From the NCBI GenBank assembly GCA_007922195.1, contig ML681992.1, forward strand, positions 1,363,021-1,427,020: a stretch of 64,000 nucleotides of DNA. Direction: 5' to 3'. This document shows, one piece after another, positions 33,946 to 46,167 of the stretch. How positions within the stretch are numbered: position 1 is the stretch's first letter; each line of letters opens with the position of its first letter. Under the pieces are notes generated by a model. It had not been told where the DNA came from. It did no database searches and worked only from the letters and a program-made list of their open reading frames with translations. Source of the DNA: Podocnemis expansa. Lineage: Eukaryota > Chordata > Testudines > Podocnemididae. The position numbers and the translations under genes are program-made.

Positions 33946-33959
33946 GAGATCTCAGGTTA

Positions 33960-36683
33960 GGAATCATAGCTCAGTGAAAACAGATAAAATTCAATATAAA
34001 TCAGATATTATATTTGATCAGGACTTGTTGATGAAATTTCATATATATGTGTGTGCGTGCGTGTGTGTGTGATAATGCTATCAATATTTCCTTTCTTGTC
34101 TTCAAATTATTTCTTATATATTTCTTATATTTCATTTTATCTTACCAATTTCATCACAAGGAGTTCTTCTGTCTTAGGTCACTGAAAGCCTTTATTATTG
34201 TAAAGCTTCATTTGCTGTCTTTTCAATAATTATTTTCCTAACAATTACCATCCAGCACAACATATGCATCTGTAGTAAAATAATGGATTGTTAGGAAACA
34301 CATATTAAGAGAAAATTAATTAAATAGCTAGAGGCTAATGAAACTATCAGTAATAATCAGCACAGGAAACAATGGAAAATTCTGCCTGACAAACTTCCTA
34401 GAGATATAAAATCATGGCCTGAACCTGTAACCTTTACTTATTTAAATCTTCCTTACTCACAGAAGTACTTCTATTGACATTAATGGGACTATACTCGTGT
34501 TTAAGAAATGCCTGACCAGTAGTTCTTTAACTGCATATTAGAGAAAATTTCCAAAACAAACACTAGGGGCACTATCCTGCACTAATAGGGGCATAGACTA
34601 GAATAGCTGACAGATCTTTCTAATTTCCTGGATTCCTCAGCCCTTATTTTCCTATATTTCTCTCTACCTTAGGCCCCTGTATCTAACTGCCATCATTATT
34701 AGCAGAAACAAATGAAATAAGTTTTCCTTTGGGGATTGTTAGTGAAATCTGTGCATATTAATTTTAACATTGTATTACTTATCATTCATTCATTCATCCA
34801 CTTAGGGAGCATTATTAACGAACATTGCAGCTCTAAAATTATGTGCCACATGCCCAAGGCCCTTCATTTCAGGTTTTATTTTGTTTAAAATTTCCCAGAA
34901 TGTTTATTAGAAAAAATTTTAAAGGTTAAAATAAATGCAAAAATTAACTGCACAGTTTTATGATTAAATATAAAGTTAATACTGTGGAAAAGTAAGAGTA
35001 CTTCTGACTCATATCCCTGCTCTGGAAACATATGGTAGATCAACCACCTGGGTTGCCCAGGTTACTGATCACTCCTTCAGGAATAGGCCTGGAACGGGTC
35101 TTGAAGAAAGGGATGCAGAGGAAGCGAGGGCACCATCTTGTCATGACGCCTCTTCCACTTCTTATTCTTTTGCCCACTGCAGAAGGAATGATGGTGGCTT
35201 GGTTACCTGGCCTATGCAGGTTACTAATTTTCCATTGCTCCTTCTAAAGCAGGAAGCTAGGTCCAGTGACTCTTATTGGGTTCCTGTGGGATGAGGAATC
35301 CACCCAGGGTACTGGGCTGCCAGGTCTCTTTCCAGGGGAGACCCCAATATCCGGATCTGATTCCACACTCTGAAAGGAGAAATGACATCTCAGTCACATG
35401 AGCAGTCTAGGAAGTCAAGCCACAATCTCTGCTTCCAAAGAAGGGCATTGTGTTCAGGAAGTTCCAGCACTTCTTTCATTAGGACTTGAGCACAAATGTA
35501 CACATATATGTGCACGTACGTGTGTATAACACTCCAGTTGTCTTTAATACACACATGCTTATGCTTAGACTAATTTATTTTTAATATAAAACATCTACCT
35601 AATCTAATGTCTTGAAATTTTAGGATCTGGGAACAAAGAGCATATTGCAATATATATTCATCATTGTTTGTAAATATTCTGGTCAGTAAAATGCAGAATC
35701 CCTAAGTCAACTAATCTCAGTCAATGGGATGCACAGTAAGTATACAATTTTTGATGCTTCATTTTCCTCATCTGTAAACTCAGGATAAACCTATTCACAT
35801 ATGTCCAAAGGCTGTTGAAAGGTTAATTGTTCATTGTTTATAACATTCAATATACTCTAACTTCCAGTGTTGTTAATTATTTGTAGTTATCTTCAGTTAG
35901 TAATATTGCTTAACTGATCTTTCAGGCTGCTGTTAATTTCTGTCTTCGTTCACATTACTGAAGCAGGTTTCTGCATGTAAAAGAGTTTAAATCTGGTTGC
36001 TTTAGAAATGTTCAGTACTATTCTATTCTCCTCACTGACCTCATCATCATTTTCAGTCTTGGAATTTCTGGGACAGATTATTGCCCCAACACAGCCCTTT
36101 TGTGCTCCTGCAGTAATTCATATGGGATATAAAAACACCCTGGCCGTTCACCGAAGTAGTATTCCAGGGTAGATGGATCCTCAGGTACACACCTTTTTGT
36201 GTGACATTGATGAGTCATATTTAGCTCTGCGACACTGGTCAATTACTCAGTAAACTGGAGTAATTTTTAAGAGTTCTGTTGAAGTTACTGAAATATATTA
36301 TAAAATTGAAAGTGTAGTGTATGTTACTGCTGGGTTGAGGCTCTAAATCAATACTTATCTGAGAATTTGAGTCATACCTGCCATATTTGCCACCATTTCC
36401 CAACCTTTTCCTCTAGGCTGGTCTTCTTGTAAGTCATGTCCCCTGTTTTGTTAGCCCAAAAGGCAGCTGACAGAAATAGTATGTTTCAGCAAGGTAAGGA
36501 TTTCTTTGCAAGGATATCAAAGTAGACTTTTGATGCTCCAATGTCCAGCACCTTATGTAATGATTTACAAAGATGAAGGTAGGTTTAAAACACCAGCATC
36601 ATGATTTGGTGACATTTTATGCTCACAACACAAGGAGCAAGGCAACAGAGAACTAGTTCATATATATATATGAGTAACTAGAG
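33960..36683. other. No recognisable gene
   Basis: AT-rich. A short (GT)n tract lies at 34048-34070. The stretch 35030-35390 is less AT-rich and may be an old repeat, but I cannot name it. Confidence 0.5.
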
Positions 36684-36871
36684 TAGGAGTCAGCAACCCC
36701 TGGTACACATGCCAAATCCAGCATGTGTGCCTATTTATAGCGGCACACAGGGGAGCAGTGCCAGGAGGGGATGGGCTCCTTTTCCCTGCTGGCTTCTCCC
36801 CGGCACCTGCTGAGGTTTGGGGGGGGGGGGTAGAGGCTAGCACAGGGACTGGCAAAGTTTGTCAACCCCTA
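36684..36871. mobile_element. hAT MITE with perfect 8-bp duplication
   Basis: The element starts TAGGAGTCAGCAACCCCTGG and ends GTTTGTCAACCCCTA. The flanks AACTAGAG (36676-36683 and 36872-36879) are identical. The same ends are seen in the elements at 48392-48686 and 61786. Length is 188 bases with a G run in the middle; no coding capacity. Confidence 0.9.
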
Positions 36872-36879
36872 AACTAGAG

Positions 36880-39608
36880 GAAGATCTGGGAGAACTCATT
36901 TTGTGGATGGTAAGGAGCGAGAGAGTGAACTATGTTGTGGTGGACAAGGCATGTGTTGCATAGTTACTGTGATCCCAAGGTGCCCAGGATAGGTTTACTC
37001 ATGGAAGTTTGCACCTCCATGGAATAAGTTGGTGGATAATTATAAGCATACTTAACACTATCCTCCAGGTTTTGTTATGGCTCTATTTTGTTATGGTTTG
37101 TTCTTTGGATCCATAAGAGATGCTGTGCAATAAATTAAAGGACAAAAGGGCATGAGTAGTCTCTCAAGAGGATAAGGTCTGGTAGCTTTTTCTGAGTATA
37201 TCATTCCCAAGCAATTAACCTAAGGTCTAAATAATAATAATAGGAAGTGTATGTGTTATTTTCAATTTTGAAATGACTATATGATGAGAGATTATCAAGT
37301 TATAGAGTATATTTAATTTTAGTTGCAGCTTTTCTGATAAGAATATTACACACCATTAAGACCATAATGGAGAGACAGTGCCAGAATGCTAACATTTCTC
37401 ATGTGTAGGAAATATACCTGTATCACCTCTGTGTCTAACACATTTAAAACTAATGTTATTATACCTATTGTATATTGCCTAGACAGCTCAACCAATATGG
37501 ATACACTGTTGTAGAAGACAGTACAACACAGAGTATGAGATAAACCATGCCCTGAAATATAAACATTCTGAATAGATGGGATAGAAGGAATGAAGGGAAT
37601 GGGATAGCTGGTATAGAAGAGGTATCATTATCTCCTTTTTACAGAGGGGGATAGACAGGTTAAGGGCTTGTCTACACTCAGATTTTTACTGCTTTAACAA
37701 TGTTCACACATCCTGAATTCCACTCTTCTCTTACCTCCAGCACCGCCTTAACACACACTGCAAATGAAATTATACTGGTATAAAAGTGCTTATGCCAGTG
37801 TAGTTTCTTTTGATTGGGGAACCAAAATGAGCTCTACTGGTATAATTGCATCCCCACAAGGGTTTTTACAGGGATAACTATGCTGGCAAAATAATTCCAC
37901 CCCTTGCCAACAGTTATATCTGTAGAACTTTTGAAGTATATACTTAGGCCTAAGCGATTTACCCAAGCAAATCTGTGGCAGAACTGCAAATGAAATGCCA
38001 GTTTGGGAATCCACTCCAGTGCCTGTAGCAATAAGACCATCATTCCTATTAAGACTGGTAATTTAATTAGTGAAGTATGAGAGCTCTTAGAAGTTGAGGG
38101 TTCCCAGCACTTCTCAGGAAAAGGAATCCTCAGACTGAACTAGTTTTACAGGTAATTTTATTGATGAACTATGAGAACTCTTAGAAGTTAAGCATTCAAT
38201 AGGGAAGGAACTCAAAGAGAGGTGATGAAATTATGGTGGAATGGACAGAAATGGTACTCCAGAATATTCTCTCTACATGAAGTTTGTCTTCTGACTGCCC
38301 TTGAATGAAAGTGTGTCAGGAAATAGCCGCAAGACAATGGTATTAACAGCAAAAGTAGTTATTTTAATTTATGGGGTGGAGTACAATGAATAGATTTCAT
38401 GAATTGTTTTAACTTTCTCAGAATAATGTTCCTGCAGGGGATTGATAGTTGACAGCTGTGTTCACTGATTGGTAACCTTGTTGCAAGTTTTCTGAAGAAA
38501 GATGTTCTTCTTCATTGGACTTGTCTATGCTTTGTAATTCTTTTTCTCAGAGCCAACACTGCTATTGTTACATTTTAAAATATTTCTGTCATGTATTTCT
38601 TCTCTGAAATAATTAATTTTTCTTTGCACTACTTGGCTGATAACATGTCATAATGTAGGCTGCCAAGTGTCAAATGACTCTCAGAATCATTCAAGCAATC
38701 TAAGCAAGGAAAACCATTCATCTAGATAAGATCTTGTCTGACAAGTCAAGCTCAAGGAATCTCAGTTTAATTATATGGTGTTAATGAAGACCATGCATAC
38801 AGGCAGTTCCCACTATTAACCTCTGTGTTAATCTATCAACAGTAATGTGGATCTGTCATTTTAAGTTAGAACAAATAAGTAAATGTAGAAAAATAAAAAC
38901 AATAACTTTTTGTATCAACAGAAATTTATATCTTCTGTAATGGTTCATTAAGTTATACCCTTCATTAAGATGTCATTGTTTTGTTATTATTAACCGGTGC
39001 TTTTGAACAGCTGTTGTTTGGAAACCAACAAACAGCAAATTTTTCCTCTACAAAGGCTACTGCTTGATGTTTAATGTACCGGTTAATATAACCATTTGAT
39101 GCTATGGTTAGTGTCATTTGTACTTCTTTTTGTCTATCTAAATTTAAAATGACTGAAAATGTCTGGATTTCCAAAATGCTGTGATTTAATAATCATTTAT
39201 TAGAATGCATTTTTAATGGTGGAATTATGACTACATTGTAATCACTGGTGGTACTTTCCTTTGGGTCTTTTTATTACTTGGCCTGAGGTTGGTGTAAGAA
39301 GTTTATCTACCTATCTATCTGGTTAAGTGGTAAATGTCACCATTTTAGGAAAACAACTTCAATCATGTCTTCCTATAATTATGGAGTTATCATAGAGTTT
39401 TCATACTGTTTACTTTTCATATCTAAGGAAGATCATAAATTGTGGAAAATTGTACTTGTACAAGAAACTCAACACAAACAGAAAGTGCTGTAATAAAGGG
39501 AGAATTTACTATAGCAAGCATGTTGCTGAAATAAGATGTAAAATCTTATTAGCTGTCATTCAGGCTAAAAGAATAAGGTTGTGCAATATGTTTATAGATC
39601 TCCTATAT
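36880..39608. other. No recognisable gene; one possible MITE
   Basis: AT-rich. At 37667-37950 a segment starting GGGCTTGTCTACACTCAG and ending GTATATACTTAGGCCT looks like an old MITE with Harbinger- or Kolobok-like ends (TTAA-type flank on the left). Nothing else is recognised. Confidence 0.45.
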
Positions 39609-39718
39609 ACACCTGTGACGGGGCAGGCCGGCCCCGCACTCAGGCGGGCCTATATGCCCGGAAGGGAAGGGAAGCCCCGCCCCTCAGACCCTGCTGGGCA
39701 TGCTCAAACAGCTGCCCA

Positions 39719-39728
39719 ACTATAAAAG
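39719..39728 (+). promoter_or_regulatory. TATA box of the solo LTR
   Basis: CTATAAAAGG stands about 105 bases from the LTR start, in the place expected for a U3 promoter. Confidence 0.5.
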
Positions 39729-40182
39729 GCTGGGATTCCCCTCAGTTGGGGCCTGACCAGCGGAGGGAGCAGACACAGGCTAGGAGCTCCCGCTCAGACT
39801 CTGGTCTGGGTCCTGCCTCAACGGAGCCGAAGCCGGGGACGTCCGTCACGGGGAGAACCGAAGGCAAGGCTGATCAAGGCGCACCTAGCCAGGGAGGATC
39901 CGAGGACCCCGACGGGACAAGGCCCTTGACCAGGGGGGCGTCCGTAGCCCCTGTGGCCCACCTCTCGGCGGCCAGGTAGGAAGTAGCCCAGGGCGGGGTA
40001 AGTCGTGGCGGACACAGGCCGCGTCCGAGCCTCAGTCGGCGCGTTGCGGTGTGGATCCCCGCCGACGGGGCCAGGATTCCCCTGCACACCCCAGGGCCCT
40101 GGGCTGGGGTTCAAAGGAGTGGGAGGGCCTGAACCCCCCTACCTGGGCCCCCGTGCCCCAGGGAGCCACGCTGGGCCTACGA

Positions 40183-40390
40183 CTTACTGACTCCGGCCAG
40201 TGGGCCGCGCTGCCCTGACGCAAGGGCCGGGACTTACGGACTCTGGCCAGTGGGCTGCACTGCCCTGACGCAAGGGCTGAGACTTGCTGACTCGGGCCAG
40301 TGGGCCGCACTGCCCTGACGCAAGGGCTGAGACTTGCTGACTCTGGCCAGTGGGCCGCTCTGCCCTGACGCAAGGGCTGAGACTTCTTGA
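40183..40390. repeat. Four-copy 50-bp tandem repeat inside the LTR
   Basis: The unit includes CTCGGGCCAGTGGGCCGCAC followed by TGCCCTGACGCAAGGGCTGA. Copies differ at a few positions. Confidence 0.9.
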
Positions 40391-40457
40391 CCCGGGCATT
40401 GAACCCTAACGCCTTGCCCGGGTGGCACGCGGAGCTCAACCACTCCGCGACAACACC

Positions 40458-41523
40458 TATATTCAAATATTTTACCCATTTCTAGAAACTTTCCTGCACT
40501 TGAGTACCTGTTTGTAACACTGGATTAATCTTTTTTGAAACAAGTACCATCTTTTTGCTATGACTGTGTACAACGTCTACTGCAAAGGATCTCTGACACC
40601 TGATTGGGGCCCCTACGTACTACTGCAATATAAAGAAATAAATACAGCAAGATAATAATGTGAAGGATCGCTCATGCAAATAATTGTTAGCAGAACTCAC
40701 CCACTACATACTTTGACTCTCATTTTGCAGTGACCCAGTGCATAGAGATTCTTACACTCATACAGGTTCTCCAATAAGCAATGGGAAAAACAAAGACATT
40801 TTGAAAATGAAGTCTTCTGTATTTGTATGTATATATACTTTTTTCTTGCAAATTACTGTATCTGAAAAAAGGTAGCTGAAGAGTGAACAATATTTTATGA
40901 CTCTAAAATCCAAAGTGCTATTGACTACCCAGAGACGATTATTGTTCAAATGAAAGATATCATCATGCAAGCACCTATGTACATGTTCAAGATCAAAAAT
41001 TATTCTCTATGTACCTAAAGAGCACTTCAAAGTGTGGCATCGTATATAGGTTTTATTCATATGATTTGGAATGACTGTACTTCTCATGAATGCCAAAGCC
41101 ACAAATCAGTCATGCAGGTCATCCTAGAAGCACTTTGAAGAAAAAATACAGTATTTCACCACATGTATTTTGTTTAAATCACATATGTCTATCTAGCAAG
41201 TTATGCTTTTATGATGCATAACTTTTAAAATCTTGTGGTTTTTGGTCAGTCTCATGAATTGTTGGGATTTAACTCATTAGTTTTGAACTTTGATGGGTTA
41301 TCAATATTGAATCTACCCCCATGAAAGCAACTGTTCATGGCTTGAAAAATCCACAGTAATCTTTACAAAGAGCAATAATTTCTAAACACAACATTGTGTC
41401 ATGTGCATTGCTAATATCTTCATGGTGAGAAGTGAGTGTCAGTATAAAGCTCCTATTTTTAGCTATCTAGGTCATATAATATTGGAAATATAATATCACT
41501 AATTCAACTCTGAATATTGACAC
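40458..41523. other. No recognisable gene
   Basis: AT-rich unique-looking sequence. Confidence 0.6.
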
Positions 41524-41531
41524 ATGGCACA

Positions 41532-41715
41532 CAATGTTCCCTCTAATTACTTATAGGTTGTGTACACAAACAATTTTTTTGCATGCACAAAAACTTCCTT
41601 GTGAGCATCAATATTTGCACTATTGAATTTTTTTGTGCATAGTTTATTTTGTTGTGTGCGCAGGGTTCATGACCTGTGTGCGTGCACACACACGCACAGC
41701 TTAGAGGGAACAGTG
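41532..41715. mobile_element. hAT MITE with perfect 8-bp duplication ATGGCACA
   Basis: The ends CAATGTTCCCTCTAA and TTAGAGGGAACAGTG are inverted repeats. ATGGCACA flanks both sides (41524-41531 and 41716-41723). 184 bases, with a CA/TG-rich interior and no coding capacity. Confidence 0.92.
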
Positions 41716-41756
41716 ATGGCACATGATATGAAGGCAAATGGGAGTTAGCCACTTGG

Positions 41757-43395
41757 GGTATATCTGTGCTGACAGAGTTATTTTGAATTAGTTGATTCAA
41801 AATAACTACTTTCATTTTAAATCAAAATTATTAATTCAAACTAGAGAGTCTTCTCTAGACTCTTAGTTTGAATTAAAGTAGTCTTTATTAGTTTGAATCA
41901 GAGAGTCTTGACTCGCTAATTTGAACTAGCGGAAGGTAGGCAAGTGAATAGGAAAATTAGTTTGAATTAAGTCTACTCTGTGGCTAAAAGTGGCTTAATT
42001 TGAACTATCGCACATCATTGTGTATAAGCCGAGAATTTTGTGCTTGAACATTGGCTTCAAAATGGGCTCTCAGCTTATACTCGAGAGAATATGGTAGACA
42101 GCCCCAGCCAGCAGTTTCCCTGACCATGCGGCAGGCTGGAGCCCCAGTGTTGCCGGGTGGCCATCTTGCGTAGTCGGCCAGGGCCGGGGCTGAGGCTGGA
42201 GGGAGGGAGGAAGGGACCCAGCATCTGGAGCAGCCAAGTAAGGGGGCCCTGGGGGAGGTCGGCCTGGACATTGATTCAGGGAGGATTCAGGGAGGCCAGG
42301 GAAGCGGCGACAGGGACCGGCAGTTGGGGAGGGGGTCGGGGAGTTGGGGAAAGTGAGGGGATGGCCGGGAGGGTTTGGGGGAGGGTTTAGGGAGACCAGG
42401 GAAGGGGCAGCAGGGCTCGGGCATTTGGGAGGGGTCGGGGAGTCCGGGGAAAGTGGAAGTAGGGCCCAGGGTTTTTGGGGAGCCCAGGGAAGCAGCAACA
42501 GGGACTGGGGATTTGGGAGGGGTTGCCTGGCAGGCTGGGAAGAGTGGCAGCAGGGGTTGGGTGGTGACGGGGAAAGGGGTGGGTGGAAAGGGTGTTGGGG
42601 AACAGGGGACCAACAGCAGGGAACTGAGAAGGGAGCAGGGGGGGCAGCAGTGAAGAGCCAGGGAAGCAGCAGTGAGGAAAGGGCAGAGCAGGGAGGCAGC
42701 AGGGGTGACGGCAGTGAGGAATGGAGCGAGCAGGTGGTAGCAAGGGGTCAACAGTGAGGAAAGGGTGAAGCAAGGGGAAACAGTGAGGGAAATGAGAAGT
42801 GAGCAGGGAGCAACAGTGGGGGGCAGCAGGGGTGACAGCAGTGAGGAAAGGGCACAGCAAGTGGGAGCAGGTGGGCAACAGTGAAGAAAGGGCAGCACAG
42901 GGGGCAGCAGCAGGAAACTGAGAAGTGAGCAGGGGTGTAGCAGTGAGGAAAGGGCAGAGCAGGAGAGCAGGAGTGAGGAACGGACAGCAGGGGGGCAAGG
43001 GAAAAGCAGCAGCAGAGATTTTGGGGTAGGGAAGCTGTCAGAAACTCCAGAGGAAGCCAGCAGCAGTGGGTGGGGGGTTAGGGGCCAAGACCAAAAGGGG
43101 ACCTTGGCTTATACTTGGATCACCAATTTTAGCTTATTTTTTGGGCTCAGAATTGGGGGTGGGGTTCAGCTTGTGCCTGGATCGGCTTATACCCAAGTAC
43201 ATGTGGTAATAACTTTGAAGTACCCATTACTTCTAAGCAAAAGGGGGTTTTATTATATTGATTTAGTGATTCCTTAATTAAAATTAAGGAATGGCTTAAT
43301 TCATATAATAAAGTGCCTCCATGGACAGGGAGTAAGTTATTTTGAATTAAGCCTCCTTAATTCAAAATAACTAGTAAGTGTAGACAGACTTTTGG
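41757..43395. mobile_element. Harbinger-like MITE split by another repeat
   Basis: The left part (41757-42020) begins GGGTATATCTGTGC and is built of GAATTA/TTAATTC inverted phrases. The right part (43200-43395) ends with AATAACTAGTAAGTGTAGAC. Together they resemble a decayed Harbinger-type MITE. The interior 42023-43191 is a separate insertion. Confidence 0.5.
42023..43191. mobile_element. Insertion with TATAAGCCGA inverted ends and G-rich purine core
   Basis: The ends TATAAGCCGA and TCGGCTTATA are perfect 10-bp inverted repeats. The interior from 42180 to about 43090 is strongly purine-rich on the plus strand, made of degenerate units such as AGGAAAGGGCAGAGCAGG and GGGGCAGCAG. Frames of up to 203 codons on the minus strand come from this low complexity and are not believable genes. 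The element family is not identified. Confidence 0.6.
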
Positions 43396-43399
43396 TGAA

Positions 43400-44035
43400 T
43401 ATCTCTGGGCATTCTATCTTATTGTTATGGAATTATGTTGGGGGACAAAAGAGGAGCATTTTTTTACTGGGAACCACTAAGTTTGGTAGGACTCAGGGTT
43501 GGTTGCTACATTGTGAAATCAAGGCTAGGTTACCCTGAAATTAGCTGAGTTAGTACCGTTTTTTCTACCAAGACTATAATACTGTAGGTTTCTTTGAAGG
43601 TATCAAGTGGGCACTCTTTGAAGTGAGAGCAGAGAGTTCTTGATTGGATAGTCCAGTAATTAGACGCAGCTGAGTGAAAAGAATTGTGGCATCCATTCCA
43701 GTTGTGTATGGGACCTTTGCTTAAGAAGTATGCAGGTTTCCAGTGCCTGATAAGAAAAAAGCAGATGGGAGACGAAGGAAGTTAACAAGTTAAGTTTGCC
43801 AGCAGTGGAAGGCAGTGAGATAGAGGAGGGTTTTTCTTTTCTTTTTCTTTTCTTTTCTTTTCTTTTCCCCCTCCTTTAATTTACAATTACTCCTCAAGGA
43901 GAAACTTGCAAGGAGGGGAAAAGAGTGTTGCCAACAATACCACTAGTGTTTCTTTTACCTGCACCTCTGGTAATCCCCAACAGACAAGCATCCAGACTCT
44001 AATCTTGACTTGCTGGGAATCCAGCCTGAAAGTCC
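43400..44035. other. No recognisable gene; TTTTC tract
   Basis: Holds a TTTTC-type run at about 43831-43866. Nothing else is recognised. Confidence 0.5.
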
Positions 44036-44039
44036 CTGC

Positions 44040-44930
44040 CAACAAATGGTGGCGGAAACCAGTCTGAGAAGTGTCTGTGGTGAGAATCCCTCAAGAACCA
44101 TGCAAGAGAACCACAGGAGGAGATGGGTCCTTTGTGCAGAATTTATGAGCATGAGGACATCATTGACAAAATACATGTTGAAATGTCTTGGATGAAGGAT
44201 GCTAGCTAACCACAGATGACTACAACACCACCAAAGGATATGGAGAATTAGCTGCCCTGGGGGGTGTGGAGGCAATGGTTGCTGGCCACCTCAGGTAGTG
44301 AACTATGCTCCACCCTTTCAAAGGTCCCCCATTCATTGATGTGGACAACTAGCACACTGTATGGACAGCAAGAGATGAGGAACAGTCCCTGTTGGGTGCA
44401 GTAGAGGCATTAACTACCCTTGGAACTGGTAGACTCATAGCCACTGCTTCCAAGAGAAAGAGGTATAAAGTGCTAGTGTTTGGGGACACTCTTCTGAGAG
44501 GAAGAAGGCATCCATATGCTGACTTGACATGATGTCCTGGGAGATGTGTTGCATGCTTGAAGTCAACAACTCAGACATTACAGAAAAAATGCTGAGGCTT
44601 TTCTGTTCCTCTGATTACTTCCACATGTTTCTTGTCCACATTGGCACTAATAATACAGCCAGGTCTGACTCTGAACAGATGAGCAGTAATTACTAGATTC
44701 TGGGAGCAAAGGTGAAGGAGTTCAGGGTGCTGGTTGTGCTCTCATCCATTTTCCCAGTTGACTTAAGAACCCAGGTAGGGACATGTACATACTGGAGGCA
44801 AATACATACCTGCAAAGACAAGAAGGCTGAGTATCATGAAATGCTGTTCTGTGAAGAATTCCTGCTGAAAAAGGAAAGAACATCTTTGCACACCAACTTG
44901 CCAACCTAGGTTCAGACTAGGTAACAAATG
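44040..44930 (+). pseudogene. CR1 ORF1 esterase-type remnant
   Basis: Frames on the plus strand contain the N-terminal part (FYEHEDIIDKIHVEMSWMKD, about 44135-44200), the nucleophile block VLVFGDTLLRG (about 44470-44505, with Thr where the catalytic Ser stands in the intact copy), and block III LVHIGTNNT (about 44635-44660, Asn for Asp). AKVKEFRVLVVLSSIFPVD follows at 44703-44770. These match the order in the intact ORF1 at 10106-11086. Several frameshifts and both catalytic replacements mean that no function remains. Confidence 0.75.
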
Positions 44931-46167
44931 CCCACAGGAAAACATAAAAAAGGCAACTGGAACAGAGTGCTACAGTTCTAGCAAACACTGTGCTAGCAAA
45001 CTATTTCACTGCATAGGAAGGATAAGAAGTATGGGATGACACCAACAGGTATTAACCAGAAGATTTTCAATAATCTGAAAATAAGGAAAGAGTCCTGCAA
45101 AAAGTGAGATCTAAGTCAAATTACAAAGGATGACTATGAAAAAAATAATGTAATTACATAGGGGACAAAATCAGAAAGGTCAAGGTACAAACTGAGATCA
45201 AATGAGCTGAAGGCATAAACAGTAACAAGAAAACTTTTTTCAAATACATTAGAAACAAGAGGAAGACAAGGGATAGTGTAGGACTGTTACTCAACAAAGA
45301 GCGAAAAACAATAACGGAAAATGTGGAAATGGCAGGGTAACTAAATTATTTCTTTGTTTTGGTCTTCACTGAGAACATTGGTGGTAATTGGATCCTGAAG
45401 AGGGGGAGGTCAGTAAAAAAGAGATTGGATCAGAAGCTAAATAGGGAAAGAACACATTACTTTGACAAGTGAAATACCTCCAAGTCCCAAGGCCTAAAGA
45501 AAAGCACCCTAGAATACTCAAGGAGCTGACTTAGGAGATATCTGGGCCATTGGCTATTACATTTAAAAATCACGGAAGACTGAACTGATTCTGGAGGACT
45601 GGAAGGCTATGTCTACATGTGTGTGGGGGTGGTATTTTAAGTCAGCTTATCAAGGTTGACTTTAAGTAAGGGACATAAAAACAATAAGAAAAGGTTCTTT
45701 AAGCAATTTAGAAGAAGGAAAGAAATGAAGGAAAGCAAACTAATAAGGGATAACATCAACAAATCAGAGGTTTTCAGTGTGTATTTTGCTTCAATCTTCA
45801 CTAAAAAGATAAATGGTGACCGGTTACTTCACATAATTAGTACTAACAAAGGTGAACTAACATACCAGAATAGGTAAAGAAATAGTTTAGATAAATTAGA
45901 TGTATTTTAAGTCAGCAGGGCCAAATTAAATTCATGTTACAGTAGTTAAGAAACTTTCTGAAGCGACTATCTGAACCATTATATGTTACATTTGAGAACA
46001 CATGGCAGATGAGAAATGGAGAAATATGATAGATATCTTTGAAACAGAGAAGAAAGAGGATCAATGTAGTTATAGATTAGTCAACCTAACCTCAATATCT
46101 GGAAAGACACTGGTACAAATTATTTAAAAAAACATTGTAAGTAGCTAGAAGATAATAGAGTAACAAG

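Larger units (their letters stand above)
39614..40452 (+). mobile_element. Solo LTR with 5-bp duplication ACACC (839 bp, GC-rich)
   Basis: The LTR begins TGTGACGGGGCAGG and ends ACTCCGCGACA. ACACC stands on both sides (39609-39613 and 40453-40457). A TATA box (CTATAAAAGG) lies at about 39719-39728 and GTAAGT-like donor sequence at about 39998. A 50-base unit is repeated about four times near the 3' side (40183-40390). The surrounding DNA is AT-rich, so the LTR stands out as a CpG-rich island. No internal region remains. Confidence 0.88.

Noticed and set aside
39450..40479. Frames of up to 144 codons
   Set aside because: They follow the solo LTR and its 50-bp repeats; repeated ALASGQC-type phrases are translation of the tandem units.
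42070..42998. Frames of 142-203 codons on the minus strand
   Set aside because: Products of the low-complexity G-rich repeat; the translation is only Pro/Leu/Ser/Ala-rich.
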